From: Actinomycetes bacterium
GTDB taxonomy: Bacteria > Actinomycetota > Actinomycetes > S36-B12 > GCA-2699445
DNA length: 27,486 bases
Reading direction: 5' to 3'
Assembly (NCBI GenBank): GCA_022600255.1
Contig: JAHZKU010000281.1
Span: 1 to 27,486 of the forward strand
This document shows positions 1-7,598 of this stretch, piece after piece (the stretch's first letter is position 1; each line of letters begins with the position of its first letter). The translations under genes were made by a program, and so were the position numbers. The notes under the pieces are model-generated. The model had not been told where the DNA came from. It saw only the letters and a program-made list of their open reading frames with translations, and ran no database searches.

Positions 1-449
1 CGTTTGATTTCCAGAACGAGGACGTCGCGATTCGACCACAAGAACTCGCGATGGCTGAGTCGTTGATTGACTCGCTTGCCAGCGACTTCGACCCAGATGA
101 ATTCAGCGACGACTATCGTGATGCCGTCGTCGCCCTACTGGACTCCAAACTGGCCGGTGGTGACGCGATCGTTGTGGAGTCCAGCCCCGAGACGCCCGGA
201 TCCGGGGATGTCATTGATCTGATGGCGGCACTGCGAGAGAGTGTCAAGCGCAGCGGCGGCACCCTGCAAGAGCAGGAACCAGAGCCCGACCCGCCCGAGG
301 AGAAGGCCTCGGCCAAGAAGCCTGCAGCGAACAAGTCCAGCACTGCGGAGTCCGGCACCGGGAAGTCCAGCACTGAGACGGCCAGCAAGAAGGCGGGCGA
401 GCGCACAACCCGAAAAGCCAACAAGAAGACCCCGAAGAAATCCGCTTGA
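1..449 (+). CDS. ku: Ku protein, C-terminal part (5' truncated by window edge)
   Basis: This is the 3' end of a Ku gene, open from base 3 without a stop until TGA at 447-449. The visible part reads FDFQNEDVAIRPQELAMAES and continues with LIDSLASDFDPDEFSDDYR, which is the characteristic end of the bacterial Ku core, where a helix precedes the DFDP/Y segment. Bacterial Ku binds DNA ends as a homodimer and recruits LigD for non-homologous end joining. The last ~60 residues form a low-complexity tail rich in Lys, Ser, Thr and Ala, as in many actinobacterial Ku proteins, where a basic tail adds DNA affinity. An ATG at 51 lies inside the conserved core and is not the start. LigD is not in the window. 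The gene lies 49 nt upstream of ftsK on the same strand. Confidence 0.88.
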   Translation, partial: FDFQNEDVAIRPQELAMAESLIDSLASDFDPDEFSDDYRDAVVALLDSKLAGGDAIVVESSPETPGSGDVIDLMAALRESVKRSGGTLQEQEPEPDPPEEKASAKKPAANKSSTAESGTGKSSTETASKKAGERTTRKANKKTPKKSA

Positions 450-486
450 GACCGTTTTGATCACCAGGGGAGTCGGAGCGGAGGTT

Positions 487-492
487 TAGGCT
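487..492 (+). promoter_or_regulatory. -10 element of a probable leaderless ftsK promoter
   Basis: TAGGCT is followed by exactly 6 nt and then the ftsK ATG. This TANNNT-N6-start spacing puts transcription start on the A of ATG, the geometry of leaderless actinobacterial mRNAs. A purine-rich GCGGAGG at 479-485 could be an alternative ribosome site, but it is 13 nt from the ATG and would not be transcribed from this promoter. No convincing -35 was seen. Confidence 0.5.
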
Positions 493-498
493 CGCTCT

Positions 499-2985
499 AT
501 GGCAAGTTCATCGACCTCGCGCAAAAAGACCTCATCAGCGCGCAAGGGGTCGACCTCTTCGAAAAGTCCCAAGCCGAGTTCCAAGTCAACAGGTAGTGCC
601 CGCTCGGGCGCAAAGGCGGGCGCAAAGGCGGGCACGAAGCGGGTCGGGCCTGGTCCGTTTGCCCGCGGTGTGTCCGCTGTTGGTCGGGGAATTGTCCGGA
701 GTTGGGTAGCGATGGCATCGGTCCTGGGCCACACGATCCGATCCGTGGGGGGTGCCAAGGGCAACCTCCCGCCGGAACATCGTCGCGATGGCACCGGGCT
801 CACGCTGATCGCCCTAGCCATTATCTTGGCCTCGATTTCCTGGTTCCAAGCCAGTGGAACCTTGGCTGGCGCGCTGGAATCGCTATTGATCATCACCTTC
901 GGCATCGCTCATTGGGCGCTTCCGCTGCTCCTACTGGGGCTGGCGTGGCGGGTGCTGCGTAACCCGGATGATGGCTCGGGAACCGGTCGGCTCGTGGTGG
1001 GTTGGTTGGCCATCTTGGCCGCTTTCGCCGGAATCCGCGGTGTTGCCGTCGGATCGCCGCGCCCGTCGGACGGGATCGATGCGCTGGCCAACGGCGGTGG
1101 GCTGTTGGGGTGGCTGGTCACTGCACCCTTCGTGGCCCTGGCGGGGGCCATCTTGGCCGTTCTGCTGATGCTTTTGTTGATGTTTTTTGGGGTCCTAGTC
1201 GTTACGGCCACGCCACTGGTCGAGATTCCCCGCAAGATCAAACACCTGTCGGGCCGAGTCAGCGGCGTGGCCGCCAACCTCAAGCCAGCCAGTGAGGAGG
1301 GGGAGCGCGCCGGTGACGAGCCGTTCGTCAACCCACTGGTGTCAGCGGAGACCTCACCGGCGTCCGAACCTGAGAGTCCCGCAAGCGCAGCGGACGTCGA
1401 GCACAGCGAACCAGTCGATCTACTAGAACCCGAATCGCAGGAAGCTCATACGGTGTCGGTGATCCCCCATCCGTTGCCGGAACACCCCGAAGAAGTCGAG
1501 CAGTTGCGACTCACCGGCGATGTCACTTATGAGTTGCCGGACCCGCAACTTCTGGCGTCCGGTGCTGCCCACAAGCAGCAGACCTCGGCGAACCAACGCG
1601 TGGTGGCCGCGCTCACCGAGGTGCTGGAAGAGTTCGATATCGATGCCAGTGTCACCGGCTACACACGCGGCCCAACCGTCACCCGATACGAGATCGAGTT
1701 GGGGCCGTCGGTCAAGGTCGAGGCGGTCACCCGACTCGAACGCAATATCGCCTACAAAGTGGCCAGCGCCGAAGTACGCGTACTGAGTCCCATTCCGGGT
1801 AAGAGCGCCATTGGAATCGAGATTCCCAATACCGATCGGGAGTGGGTCACGCTAGGTGACCTGTTGCGTTCTCGGGTCGCGACTACAGACCATCACCCGC
1901 TGCTCGTCGGGTTGGGCAAGGACGTTGAGGGCGGCAACGTGTGTGCCAACCTCGCGAAGATGCCTCACCTACTCGTGGCCGGGGCGACGGGGGCCGGCAA
2001 ATCATCTTGTATCAATGCGTTCATCACGTCTTTGCTCATGCGGGCGTCTCCCAATGAGGTACGCATGGTGATGATTGATCCCAAGCGAGTTGAACTCACC
2101 TCTTATGAGGGAATCCCGCATCTGATTACCCCGATCATCACCAATCCCAGGCGGGCGGCCGATGCGTTGGCGTGGGTGGTGAAAGAAATGGACATGCGGT
2201 ACGACGACCTTGCCCAGTTCGGATTTCGCCACATCGATGACTTCAACAAAGCGGTTAAGGCTGGGTCAGTTCAGACGCCCCCTGGCACTGACCGTGTGCT
2301 GGAGGCATATCCCTACTTGGTTGTCATTGTTGACGAACTCGCCGACCTCATGATGGTGTCTCCGCGCGAGGTAGAGGAATCCGTGGTGCGCATCACCCAA
2401 CTTGCGCGTGCGGCCGGCATTCACTTGGTGCTGGCGACACAGCGACCCAGCGTCGACGTGGTTACAGGTTTGATCAAAGCCAATGTCCCCAGTCGGCTCG
2501 CGTTCTCCACCTCCAGTCTGGCTGATAGCCGCGTGATCCTAGATCAGCCAGGCGCGGAGAAGTTGGTCGGTCAGGGGGACGGCCTTTTCCTACCCATCGG
2601 CGTGGGGAAGTCTGTCCGCATCCAAGGCGCCTTCGTCTCGGAGACCGAAATCCGCGATGTTGTGAACCACGTCAAGGAGCAGATGCCGACCACTTATCGC
2701 TCTGACGTTACGGCGACCACTGGCGAGAAGAAAGAAATCGACGAGGATATCGGCGGCGACCTTGAGGTGCTGTGTTCCGCGGTGGAACTTGTTGTCGACA
2801 CCCAGTTGGGCTCCACCTCGATGCTTCAGCGCCGACTCCGGGTTGGATTTGCCAAGGCCGGTCGTTTGATGGACATCATGGAAGTGAAGGGGATCGTTGG
2901 GCCCAGCCAAGGATCCAAAGCACGCGAAGTCCTGATCGGGATGGACGATCTCCCGCACACGCTGTCCGAGTTGCGCGGCGAGTAG
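499..2985 (+). CDS. ftsK: DNA translocase FtsK/SpoIIIE
   Basis: The 828-aa product has the full FtsK layout. Residues 1-70 are a basic, Ser/Lys-rich N-terminus. Four membrane spans follow at about 98-118, 124-152, 163-182 and 200-238. An acidic, Pro/Glu-rich linker occupies about 255-340. The RecA-like motor has Walker A GATGAGKS at 495-502 and Walker B with VVIVDE ending at Asp612-Glu613. A winged-helix gamma domain (about 755-820, containing LQRRLRVGFAKAGRLMD) closes the protein. FtsK anchors at the division septum and pumps DNA toward the dif site, directed by KOPS-like sequences. The linker is short compared with E. coli FtsK but normal for actinobacteria. The ATG at 499 is chosen because a TAGGCT -10 sits 6 nt upstream and the N-terminal basic stretch is in frame. 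Confidence 0.97.
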   Translation: MASSSTSRKKTSSARKGSTSSKSPKPSSKSTGSARSGAKAGAKAGTKRVGPGPFARGVSAVGRGIVRSWVAMASVLGHTIRSVGGAKGNLPPEHRRDGTGLTLIALAIILASISWFQASGTLAGALESLLIITFGIAHWALPLLLLGLAWRVLRNPDDGSGTGRLVVGWLAILAAFAGIRGVAVGSPRPSDGIDALANGGGLLGWLVTAPFVALAGAILAVLLMLLLMFFGVLVVTATPLVEIPRKIKHLSGRVSGVAANLKPASEEGERAGDEPFVNPLVSAETSPASEPESPASAADVEHSEPVDLLEPESQEAHTVSVIPHPLPEHPEEVEQLRLTGDVTYELPDPQLLASGAAHKQQTSANQRVVAALTEVLEEFDIDASVTGYTRGPTVTRYEIELGPSVKVEAVTRLERNIAYKVASAEVRVLSPIPGKSAIGIEIPNTDREWVTLGDLLRSRVATTDHHPLLVGLGKDVEGGNVCANLAKMPHLLVAGATGAGKSSCINAFITSLLMRASPNEVRMVMIDPKRVELTSYEGIPHLITPIITNPRRAADALAWVVKEMDMRYDDLAQFGFRHIDDFNKAVKAGSVQTPPGTDRVLEAYPYLVVIVDELADLMMVSPREVEESVVRITQLARAAGIHLVLATQRPSVDVVTGLIKANVPSRLAFSTSSLADSRVILDQPGAEKLVGQGDGLFLPIGVGKSVRIQGAFVSETEIRDVVNHVKEQMPTTYRSDVTATTGEKKEIDEDIGGDLEVLCSAVELVVDTQLGSTSMLQRRLRVGFAKAGRLMDIMEVKGIVGPSQGSKAREVLIGMDDLPHTLSELRGE
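606..641 (+). repeat. 12-bp tandem repeat inside ftsK
   Basis: GGGCGCAAAGGC occurs twice in a row (606-617, 618-629), followed by a degenerate third unit, GGGCACGAAGCG (630-641). It encodes an Ala-Gly-Ala-Lys-type basic repeat in the cytoplasmic N-terminus of FtsK. Units of 12 bp keep the frame, so copy number could vary between strains without disrupting the gene. Confidence 0.7.
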
Positions 2986-2996
2986 GGATCCCCACG

Positions 2997-3002
2997 TAGA
3001 AT
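2997..3002 (+). promoter_or_regulatory. -10 element of a probable leaderless promoter for the PPOX gene
   Basis: TAGAAT lies 6 nt before the ATG at 3009, again the TANNNT-N6-start arrangement. It falls in the 23-nt gap after ftsK. A small CCCAC/GTGGG inverted repeat (2991-2995 and 3004-3008) flanks it. No ribosome-binding site is present between the element and the start codon, which supports leaderless initiation over read-through translation from ftsK. Confidence 0.5.
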
Positions 3003-3008
3003 TGTGGG

Positions 3009-3428
3009 ATGAATTCTGAATTCGCAACACTCGCCCAAGAAACCTATGTGTCGCTGACAACGTTTCGCCGTACCGGCGTCCCGGTAGCGACCCCGGTTTG
3101 GATCACCGAGCGAGATGGCGCTCTTTATGTGATCACGGACGCATCCTCGGGCAAGGCGAAGCGAATCCGGCACACCGCCAAGGTGACCCTCACGCCATGC
3201 GATATGCGCGGCCACGTGTCGGGTGGGGTCGAAGTCACCGGCTACGCCACGCTGGTGGATCCCGCTGGGACAGCCATGGTCAAGCGGTTGGTGGCAGACA
3301 AGTACGGTGTCATGGCCAAACTGATTGGAGTGCGGACCATGGCGACCGATCTCCTTGCCAAGGTCACAGGCAAGTCCGGCTCGAATCAGGTCGGAATCAA
3401 GATCGAGCCCGAGGCCAGCACGCAGTAG
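3009..3428 (+). CDS. PPOX-class split-barrel oxidoreductase (F420- or flavin-dependent)
   Basis: This is a 139-aa single-domain protein of the pyridoxamine-5'-phosphate-oxidase-like fold. The segment FRRTGVPVATPVWITERDG followed by LYVITDASSGKAKRIRHTAKV and CDMRG resembles the actinobacterial PPOX-class F420-dependent family (Rv2061-like). Such proteins bind a deazaflavin or flavin in a homodimeric split barrel and reduce small molecules. The substrate here is unknown. The length matches the family and no signal peptide or membrane segment is visible. It lies 23 nt after ftsK and 65 nt before rimO, with its own -10-like element. The family call is good. The choice of F420 over FMN or heme is inferred from similarity. 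Confidence 0.85.
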   Translation: MNSEFATLAQETYVSLTTFRRTGVPVATPVWITERDGALYVITDASSGKAKRIRHTAKVTLTPCDMRGHVSGGVEVTGYATLVDPAGTAMVKRLVADKYGVMAKLIGVRTMATDLLAKVTGKSGSNQVGIKIEPEASTQ

Positions 3429-3481
3429 CAGCGTGAGAGAACCCACCTGCTCTCAACTGGGTGTTTTCAGGCCTAACGCAA

Positions 3482-3487
3482 TACTCT
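3482..3487 (+). promoter_or_regulatory. -10 element of a probable leaderless rimO promoter
   Basis: TACTCT is followed by 6 nt (CTAGAA) and then the GTG at 3494. No Shine-Dalgarno sequence is present at a normal distance before this GTG. The position supports 3494 as the rimO start and would make the rimO-pgsA-cinA message leaderless. Confidence 0.45.
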
Positions 3488-3493
3488 CTAGAA

Positions 3494-4930
3494 GTGAGCA
3501 CGAGTCCGATCGCCAAGCTTGTCACCCTCGGCTGCGCTCGCAATGAGGTGGATTCGGACGAACTCGCGACCACGCTGGCTGCGTCCGGATGGGAAGTGTC
3601 CAGTGACACCGATGCGCCCGATGTGGTGCTGGTGAACACCTGCGGCTTCATCGCTTCGGCTAAGGCCGAATCCGTCGACACGATTCTTGCCGCTGGCCAG
3701 GCTGGCACGTCCGGGAGGGATGTCCCCGTCGTTGCTGTGGGTTGTATGGCGGAACGGTATGGCCAGGAACTCGCCGACGAGCTCCCAGAGGCCGCCGCGG
3801 TGATTGGCTTTGATGGGTACGACCAGTTGCCTAAAACGCTGGATCGCATTCTGGCCGGCGAATCGATCAGCAGCCATGTCCCCCAGGATCGTCGCACGCT
3901 GATCCCACTTACCCCTACGGCCCGCGTCGGCACTGCCGCACCGCCAGGGCATACCCAAGTTGCTGGGCGGCACCCGTTTCAGGCCGACAATGGCTTGGCG
4001 TCGACTGCAACGACGCGAACAACGCGACGCAGGCTGGGAGGGGGTCCGTCAGCGCCTCTCAAAATTGCGTCTGGATGTGACCGTCGTTGCGCGTTCTGTG
4101 CAATTCCCCGATTTCGAGGTGCGTTTGTGTCGCGCCGGCCCGAAGATATTGTGGCTGAAGCCCGGTGGCTGGCAGACCGGGGTGTCGCCGAGGCCGTATT
4201 GGTGAGCGAGAACTCCACGTCATACGGCAAGGATTTGGGAGATCCACGGCTCTTGGAGGAGTTGCTGCGTCAACTGGCACAGATTCTGCCTCGGGTGCGC
4301 GCCTCGTATCTCCAGCCCGCCGAGACCCGGCCCACGCTGTTGAAAACAATCGCCACGACCCCAAACGTGGCGCCGTATTTCGACATGTCCTTCCAACATG
4401 CGGCCGGGCCGTTGCTCCGTCGAATGCGTCGATTCGGCGACGGCGCGTCCTTTCTCGCTATGGTGGAGCAGATTCGTGCGCTCAGCCCCGAGGCCGGCAT
4501 ACGGTCAAACGTGATTGTAGGCTTTCCCGGCGAAACGGAGGCAGACGTGGCGCAACTCCTGGACTTCTTGTCCGCCGCCCGCCTAGATGCTGTGGGCGTA
4601 TTCGGCTACTCCGATGAAGAAGACACTGAAGGGCAGTTGTTGCCAAACAAGATTGATGCCGACGAGATCGCCGCGCGGGTTTCCGAGGTGGCCAGCGTTG
4701 CGGAGTACGCCAGCATGGATCGAGCAGCCGCCCGGGTGGGGACCGAGGCCGTTGTCCTCGTGGAGGACAGCACTGGTACGGAACTGACAGGTCGTACCGA
4801 GTTCCAAGGGCCCGAGGACGGCAACACCCGCTGGCACGGGGAAGCGGGCGTGGGCGACCTCGTCACCGTCACTATCCGTGACACCGACGGAATTGATCTG
4901 ATCGCCGAAGCAAGCGAGCGCGTGAGATGA
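3494..4930 (+). CDS. rimO: Ribosomal protein uS12 methylthiotransferase RimO
   Basis: This 478-aa radical-SAM methylthiotransferase modifies an aspartate of ribosomal protein uS12 to its beta-methylthio form. The N-terminal domain binds one 4Fe-4S cluster through Cys14 (GCARNEVDSDE), Cys50 (NTCGF) and Cys84 (VGCMAERYG). The radical-SAM domain has CDRRCAFC with Cys195, Cys199 and Cys202. The C-terminus (about 410-478) fits a TRAM domain. The GCARNEVDSDE and SGCDRRCAFCAIPRFRG segments favour RimO over MiaB. A Thr/Arg-rich linker at about 140-185 is variable in the family. The GTG start is preferred over an ATG at 3461, because family proteins begin close to the KLVTLGCARN strand and a -10 sits just before it. 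The stop overlaps pgsA by 4 nt. Confidence 0.94.
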   Translation: MSTSPIAKLVTLGCARNEVDSDELATTLAASGWEVSSDTDAPDVVLVNTCGFIASAKAESVDTILAAGQAGTSGRDVPVVAVGCMAERYGQELADELPEAAAVIGFDGYDQLPKTLDRILAGESISSHVPQDRRTLIPLTPTARVGTAAPPGHTQVAGRHPFQADNGLASTATTRTTRRRLGGGPSAPLKIASGCDRRCAFCAIPRFRGAFVSRRPEDIVAEARWLADRGVAEAVLVSENSTSYGKDLGDPRLLEELLRQLAQILPRVRASYLQPAETRPTLLKTIATTPNVAPYFDMSFQHAAGPLLRRMRRFGDGASFLAMVEQIRALSPEAGIRSNVIVGFPGETEADVAQLLDFLSAARLDAVGVFGYSDEEDTEGQLLPNKIDADEIAARVSEVASVAEYASMDRAAARVGTEAVVLVEDSTGTELTGRTEFQGPEDGNTRWHGEAGVGDLVTVTIRDTDGIDLIAEASERVR

Positions 4931-5532
4931 CTAACGCCGCAACCAAGACACCTACACTTAATCTCCCCAATGCGCTGACCACGTTACGGCTGGTGCTGGT
5001 GCCGTTCTTCGGCTGGCTGCTCTTGGCCGAGGATGGGGAAAACACCACACTGCGGGTCTTGGCGGGAGCCTTGTTCTTGTTCGCCTCGGCCACGGACTGG
5101 GTGGACGGGTACCTAGCGCGTAAGAACAATCAGGTCACGGCCTTCGGGAAGATTGCTGATCCGATCGCCGACAAGGCGCTGACAGGCGTCGCGCTGATTG
5201 GGCTGTCCATTTTGGGCGATCTGCCCTGGTGGGTCACTGGCGTGATCCTGATCCGCGAGGTAATAGTCACCCTGATCCGGTTCGCCGTGATCCACGACGG
5301 GGTGATTCCGGCAAGTCGCGGTGGCAAGGCCAAGACGGTGTCTCAGATGTTAGCCATCTTCCTGTATCTCCTACCGCTCACTGATTGGCTCGTCTCGGTG
5401 CGCACAGTCGTGATGGGCGTGGCGGTGGTGCTCACGGTTCTGACCGGCATTGACTACGCCTGGCGTGCCTATCGGGTCCGCAAGGGGGCTGACCTACGTC
5501 GTGAGGCCTTTGGCGCCAGCGGTAAGCCGTGA
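4927..5532 (+). CDS. pgsA: CDP-diacylglycerol-glycerol-3-phosphate 3-phosphatidyltransferase
   Basis: This 201-aa integral membrane enzyme of the CDP-alcohol phosphatidyltransferase family makes phosphatidylglycerophosphate from CDP-diacylglycerol, the first step to phosphatidylglycerol and cardiolipin. The full signature D-x2-DG-x2-AR-x8-G-x3-D-x3-D is present, with Asp57, Asp60, Arg65, Gly74, Asp78 and Asp82. Several hydrophobic spans flank it. The ATG overlaps the rimO stop as ATGA and the stop overlaps cinA as GTGA, so the three genes are probably translationally coupled. The position next to cinA and clgR is the conserved actinobacterial context for pgsA. A related CDP-alcohol transferase is possible, but motif and synteny agree. 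Confidence 0.93.
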   Translation: MTNAATKTPTLNLPNALTTLRLVLVPFFGWLLLAEDGENTTLRVLAGALFLFASATDWVDGYLARKNNQVTAFGKIADPIADKALTGVALIGLSILGDLPWWVTGVILIREVIVTLIRFAVIHDGVIPASRGGKAKTVSQMLAIFLYLLPLTDWLVSVRTVVMGVAVVLTVLTGIDYAWRAYRVRKGADLRREAFGASGKP

Positions 5533-6008
5533 CGCCGGGTGACCTATCCCGCTTGATTTTGGCGGAAGCCGAAGTACGCGGTTTCACGATCGCAGTCGCC
5601 GAATCGTTGACCGGTGGCAACGTGCTGGCCGCACTCACCGCGGTCCCCGGTGCCTCCATTGTTGTACGTGGTGGCGTTGTGGCCTACCAGAACTCGGTTA
5701 AGACCGGGATTCTGGGTGTGTCCGCAACAGAGCTGAGCACCAATGGGGCAGTGACTCAAACCGTTGCTGGTCAAATGGCCAGGGGAGTGGCCGGCGTTTG
5801 TTCAGCAGATATCGGGCTCAGCACAACTGGCGTGGCTGGTCCGGGACCGCAAGGAAAGGTTCCGGCCGGAACCTATTGGGTGGGGCTATGGCAGGCCGGT
5901 TCCCAGCGTGAGCGCTTGCAGGAGTCTGCAGGTGATCGGGCTACGGTGGTACAAGCCGCCGTTCTAGATGCGTTAGCATTCCTTGCTGAGGAACTCGACC
6001 TACTTTAA
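5529..6008 (+). CDS. cinA: CinA C-terminal-type nicotinamide-nucleotide amidase
   Basis: The 159-aa protein consists only of the CinA C-terminal (PncC) domain. It shows VAESLTGGNVLAALTAVPGAS, then GGVVAYQNSVKTGILGV and STTGVAGPGPQGKVPAGT, all hallmark stretches. PncC-type enzymes deamidate nicotinamide mononucleotide to nicotinic acid mononucleotide in pyridine-nucleotide recycling. The N-terminal MoCF-like domain found in full-length CinA is absent, as is common in actinobacteria. The GTG start overlaps the pgsA stop by 4 nt, implying coupling. After its stop comes a 260-nt noncoding region, so this is likely the last gene of the rimO operon. Competence or recA-linked roles suggested by the gene name are not supported here. 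Confidence 0.92.
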   Translation: MTPGDLSRLILAEAEVRGFTIAVAESLTGGNVLAALTAVPGASIVVRGGVVAYQNSVKTGILGVSATELSTNGAVTQTVAGQMARGVAGVCSADIGLSTTGVAGPGPQGKVPAGTYWVGLWQAGSQRERLQESAGDRATVVQAAVLDALAFLAEELDLL

Positions 6009-6074
6009 TAACGTGGCTCGGTTGCCCAACTTTGATCACCTAGGTACTACACAATGTGTTCAAGGTCACGGAAC

Positions 6075-6106
6075 CAGATTCCGCTTAGGAAAAAATCGGC
6101 AATCTG
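6075..6106 (+). terminator. Hairpin after cinA: weak terminator or regulatory stem
   Basis: CAGATTCCG (6075-6083) pairs with CGGCAATCTG (6097-6106), giving 9 base pairs with one bulged C and a 13-nt loop containing a six-A run. It lies 66 nt after the cinA stop and just before the clgR promoter motif. There is no T-tract after it, so intrinsic termination would be atypical. It could instead be a regulatory stem. Confidence 0.35.
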
Positions 6107-6116
6107 ATACCTCGTG

Positions 6117-6142
6117 GGAATGTCATTGCCCTTATGTTGGTT
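6117..6142 (+). promoter_or_regulatory. Putative sigma-R/sigma-H-type promoter of clgR
   Basis: GGAAT at 6117-6121 is followed by exactly 18 nt and GTT at 6140-6142. This matches the GGAAT-N18-GTT consensus of the ECF sigma factors Streptomyces SigR and mycobacterial SigH. Transcription would start near 6149-6151 and leave a ~120-nt leader before the clgR GTG. Mycobacterial clgR is known to respond to ECF sigma factors, so the placement is functionally sensible. Confidence 0.55.
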
Positions 6143-6268
6143 AGGAATGGCAATGGTCTAAGAAAACCTGGTGTGAAGACCAAGATAGTCACACGGTCGC
6201 TGAACCCCGGCGGCTCGGCTCTCTTGGCGTTGGTCGGCAACACTGGATCTAGAAATGGAGGTGGGTTC

Positions 6269-6577
6269 GTGATCGTTCTGAGAGAAATCATCGGTCGTGA
6301 GCTACGTCGACTACGGCGCGACCAAGGCCGTACCCTTCGCGAGGTCTCAGACGCTGCCCAAGTGTCCCTGGGATACCTCTCCGAGGTCGAACGTGGCCAG
6401 AAGGAAGCATCATCGGAGCTGTTGGCGGCTATCTGCGGCGCCCTCTCCGCCCCGCTATCGCAGGTACTAGCAGCGGCCAGTGATGACGCTGCCGTGGTGG
6501 AAAGAGTGGAACTTGGCCGGCGCCCTGTCCACGTCAGTCCCGGAGTGGTTCGGTCCGCGCACATCCTGGCGGCCTAA
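6269..6577 (+). CDS. clgR: ClgR-type Clp-gene transcriptional regulator (XRE/HTH_3)
   Basis: This 102-aa DNA-binding protein begins MIVLREIIGRELRRLRRDQG and continues RTLREVSDAAQVSLGYLSEV and ERGQKEASSELL, closely resembling actinobacterial ClgR. The helix-turn-helix spans about residues 9-65. ClgR activates clpP, clpC and other protease or stress genes. The protein ends in ...HILAA. A C-terminal Ala-Ala is known to target this family for ClpP-dependent degradation, so the protein probably limits its own level. The GTG at 6269 is chosen over an ATG at 6134: GGAGG at 6258-6262 precedes it, family members begin here, and the upstream 45 codons look non-conserved. Its place after pgsA-cinA matches known synteny. 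Confidence 0.92.
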   Translation: MIVLREIIGRELRRLRRDQGRTLREVSDAAQVSLGYLSEVERGQKEASSELLAAICGALSAPLSQVLAAASDDAAVVERVELGRRPVHVSPGVVRSAHILAA

Positions 6578-6666
6578 CCCAAGATTGTCAGCATCAGAGT
6601 TATTCATCCCGAACGCCGATTGCGCTGAGCTTGCTGTTCAGCGGGTCGGCGTTTGTGGTGTTCCAA

Positions 6667-6672
6667 TAGGGT
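6667..6672 (+). promoter_or_regulatory. Possible -10 element for the PAC2 gene
   Basis: TAGGGT lies 22 nt before the ATG at 6695. Transcription starting ~7 nt downstream would still include the purine-rich GAGAAGGGA that precedes the start. No clear -35 was found. The element is based on one hexamer only. Confidence 0.3.
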
Positions 6673-6694
6673 AGGCGAGAAGGGACTGATTGGT

Positions 6695-7594
6695 ATGGGG
6701 ATTTCGTTTCATCTGACTGACCGTCCATCCCAAGATGTGAGTGGTGTCCTCGTACACAGCTTCTCGGGGTTTATGGATGCCGGATCCGCAGCCAAGTTGG
6801 CGGTAGAGCATCTGCTAGAGACCTGTGAAACCCGACTGATCGGTGAGTTCGACCCAGACGACATTTTGGATTACCGCGCCCGGCGTCCCAAGATGTCCTA
6901 CGACACCGATCACTTCACCGATGTGGAAATGCCAACCGTTCAGGTGCACGAGGCCACGGATCTGCAGGGGTCAAAGTTCTTGATCCTCAGCGGCCCCGAA
7001 CCGGACTACCGGTGGGGCGCTTTCACCGATGCCGTGTTGGATCTTGTGGAAGAACTCGGCGTGGAACTGTCTGTCGGGCTGATTGGAATCCCATGGCCCG
7101 CGCCGCATACCCGGCCTGTGGGCGTCACCTTTCACGCAACGAAGCCTGACCTCATCGCGGGACATGCCTCGACCCTGGGTGAGCTGGAGATTCCCGGCCA
7201 TATCGCCGCCCTACTGGAGTATCGCTTGGGCGAAGAAGGCCACGACGCGATGGGTCTAGCCGTCCAAGTGCCGCACTATTTGGTCCAGTTTGAGTATCCC
7301 CGGGCCGCCATCGCTCTGCTGCGGGGGTTAGCGGGTGCGACCGGTTTGCAGTTGTCCACCGATGAGCTAGAAGATGCGGCGAGCACCGCCGACGACGAAA
7401 TCGGGCGGCAAACTGATGGCTCGGATGAGTTTGCACCGCTGCTTTCGGCCTTGGAAACCCAGTACGACGAGTCGTTGAGCGGCACTGAAGCCGACCCCAC
7501 GCAATCGGCAATCCCTGATGCCGATCAAATCGGTGCTCAAGTCGAGCGGTTCCTCAGTGAGATGGACAGCCATCGGCCAGACGGCTCGGCCTGA
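6695..7594 (+). CDS. PAC2 family protein (proteasome-assembly-chaperone-like)
   Basis: The 299-aa protein matches the actinobacterial PAC2 family. It has VLVHSFSGFMDAGSAAKLAV at the start, then RLIGEFDPDDILDYRARRP, a central LIGIPWPAPHTRPVGVTFHA, and GHIAALLEYRLGEEGHDAMG. The fold is shared with the eukaryotic proteasome assembly chaperone PAC2 and with nucleoside-phosphorylase-like proteins. Its actinobacterial role is not established. The acidic C-terminal ~70 residues (from about 235) are variable. ATG 6695 is chosen because GAGAAGGGA precedes it and homology starts immediately; a start at 6653 would add 14 unsupported residues. The gene converges on lhr with only 4 nt between stop codons. 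It is next to clgR, but a protein-quality-control link is only inferred. Confidence 0.88.
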   Translation: MGISFHLTDRPSQDVSGVLVHSFSGFMDAGSAAKLAVEHLLETCETRLIGEFDPDDILDYRARRPKMSYDTDHFTDVEMPTVQVHEATDLQGSKFLILSGPEPDYRWGAFTDAVLDLVEELGVELSVGLIGIPWPAPHTRPVGVTFHATKPDLIAGHASTLGELEIPGHIAALLEYRLGEEGHDAMGLAVQVPHYLVQFEYPRAAIALLRGLAGATGLQLSTDELEDAASTADDEIGRQTDGSDEFAPLLSALETQYDESLSGTEADPTQSAIPDADQIGAQVERFLSEMDSHRPDGSA

Positions 7595-7598
7595 ACAG

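Noticed and set aside
2826..3446. A 206-codon minus-strand frame across the ftsK end and the PPOX gene
   Set aside because: It overlaps two well-supported genes and their promoter, with no protein-family similarity.
6134..6268. A 45-residue N-terminal extension of ClgR
   Set aside because: It would start inside the putative promoter. Known ClgR proteins begin at the LREIIG segment, and a GGAGG precedes the GTG at 6269.
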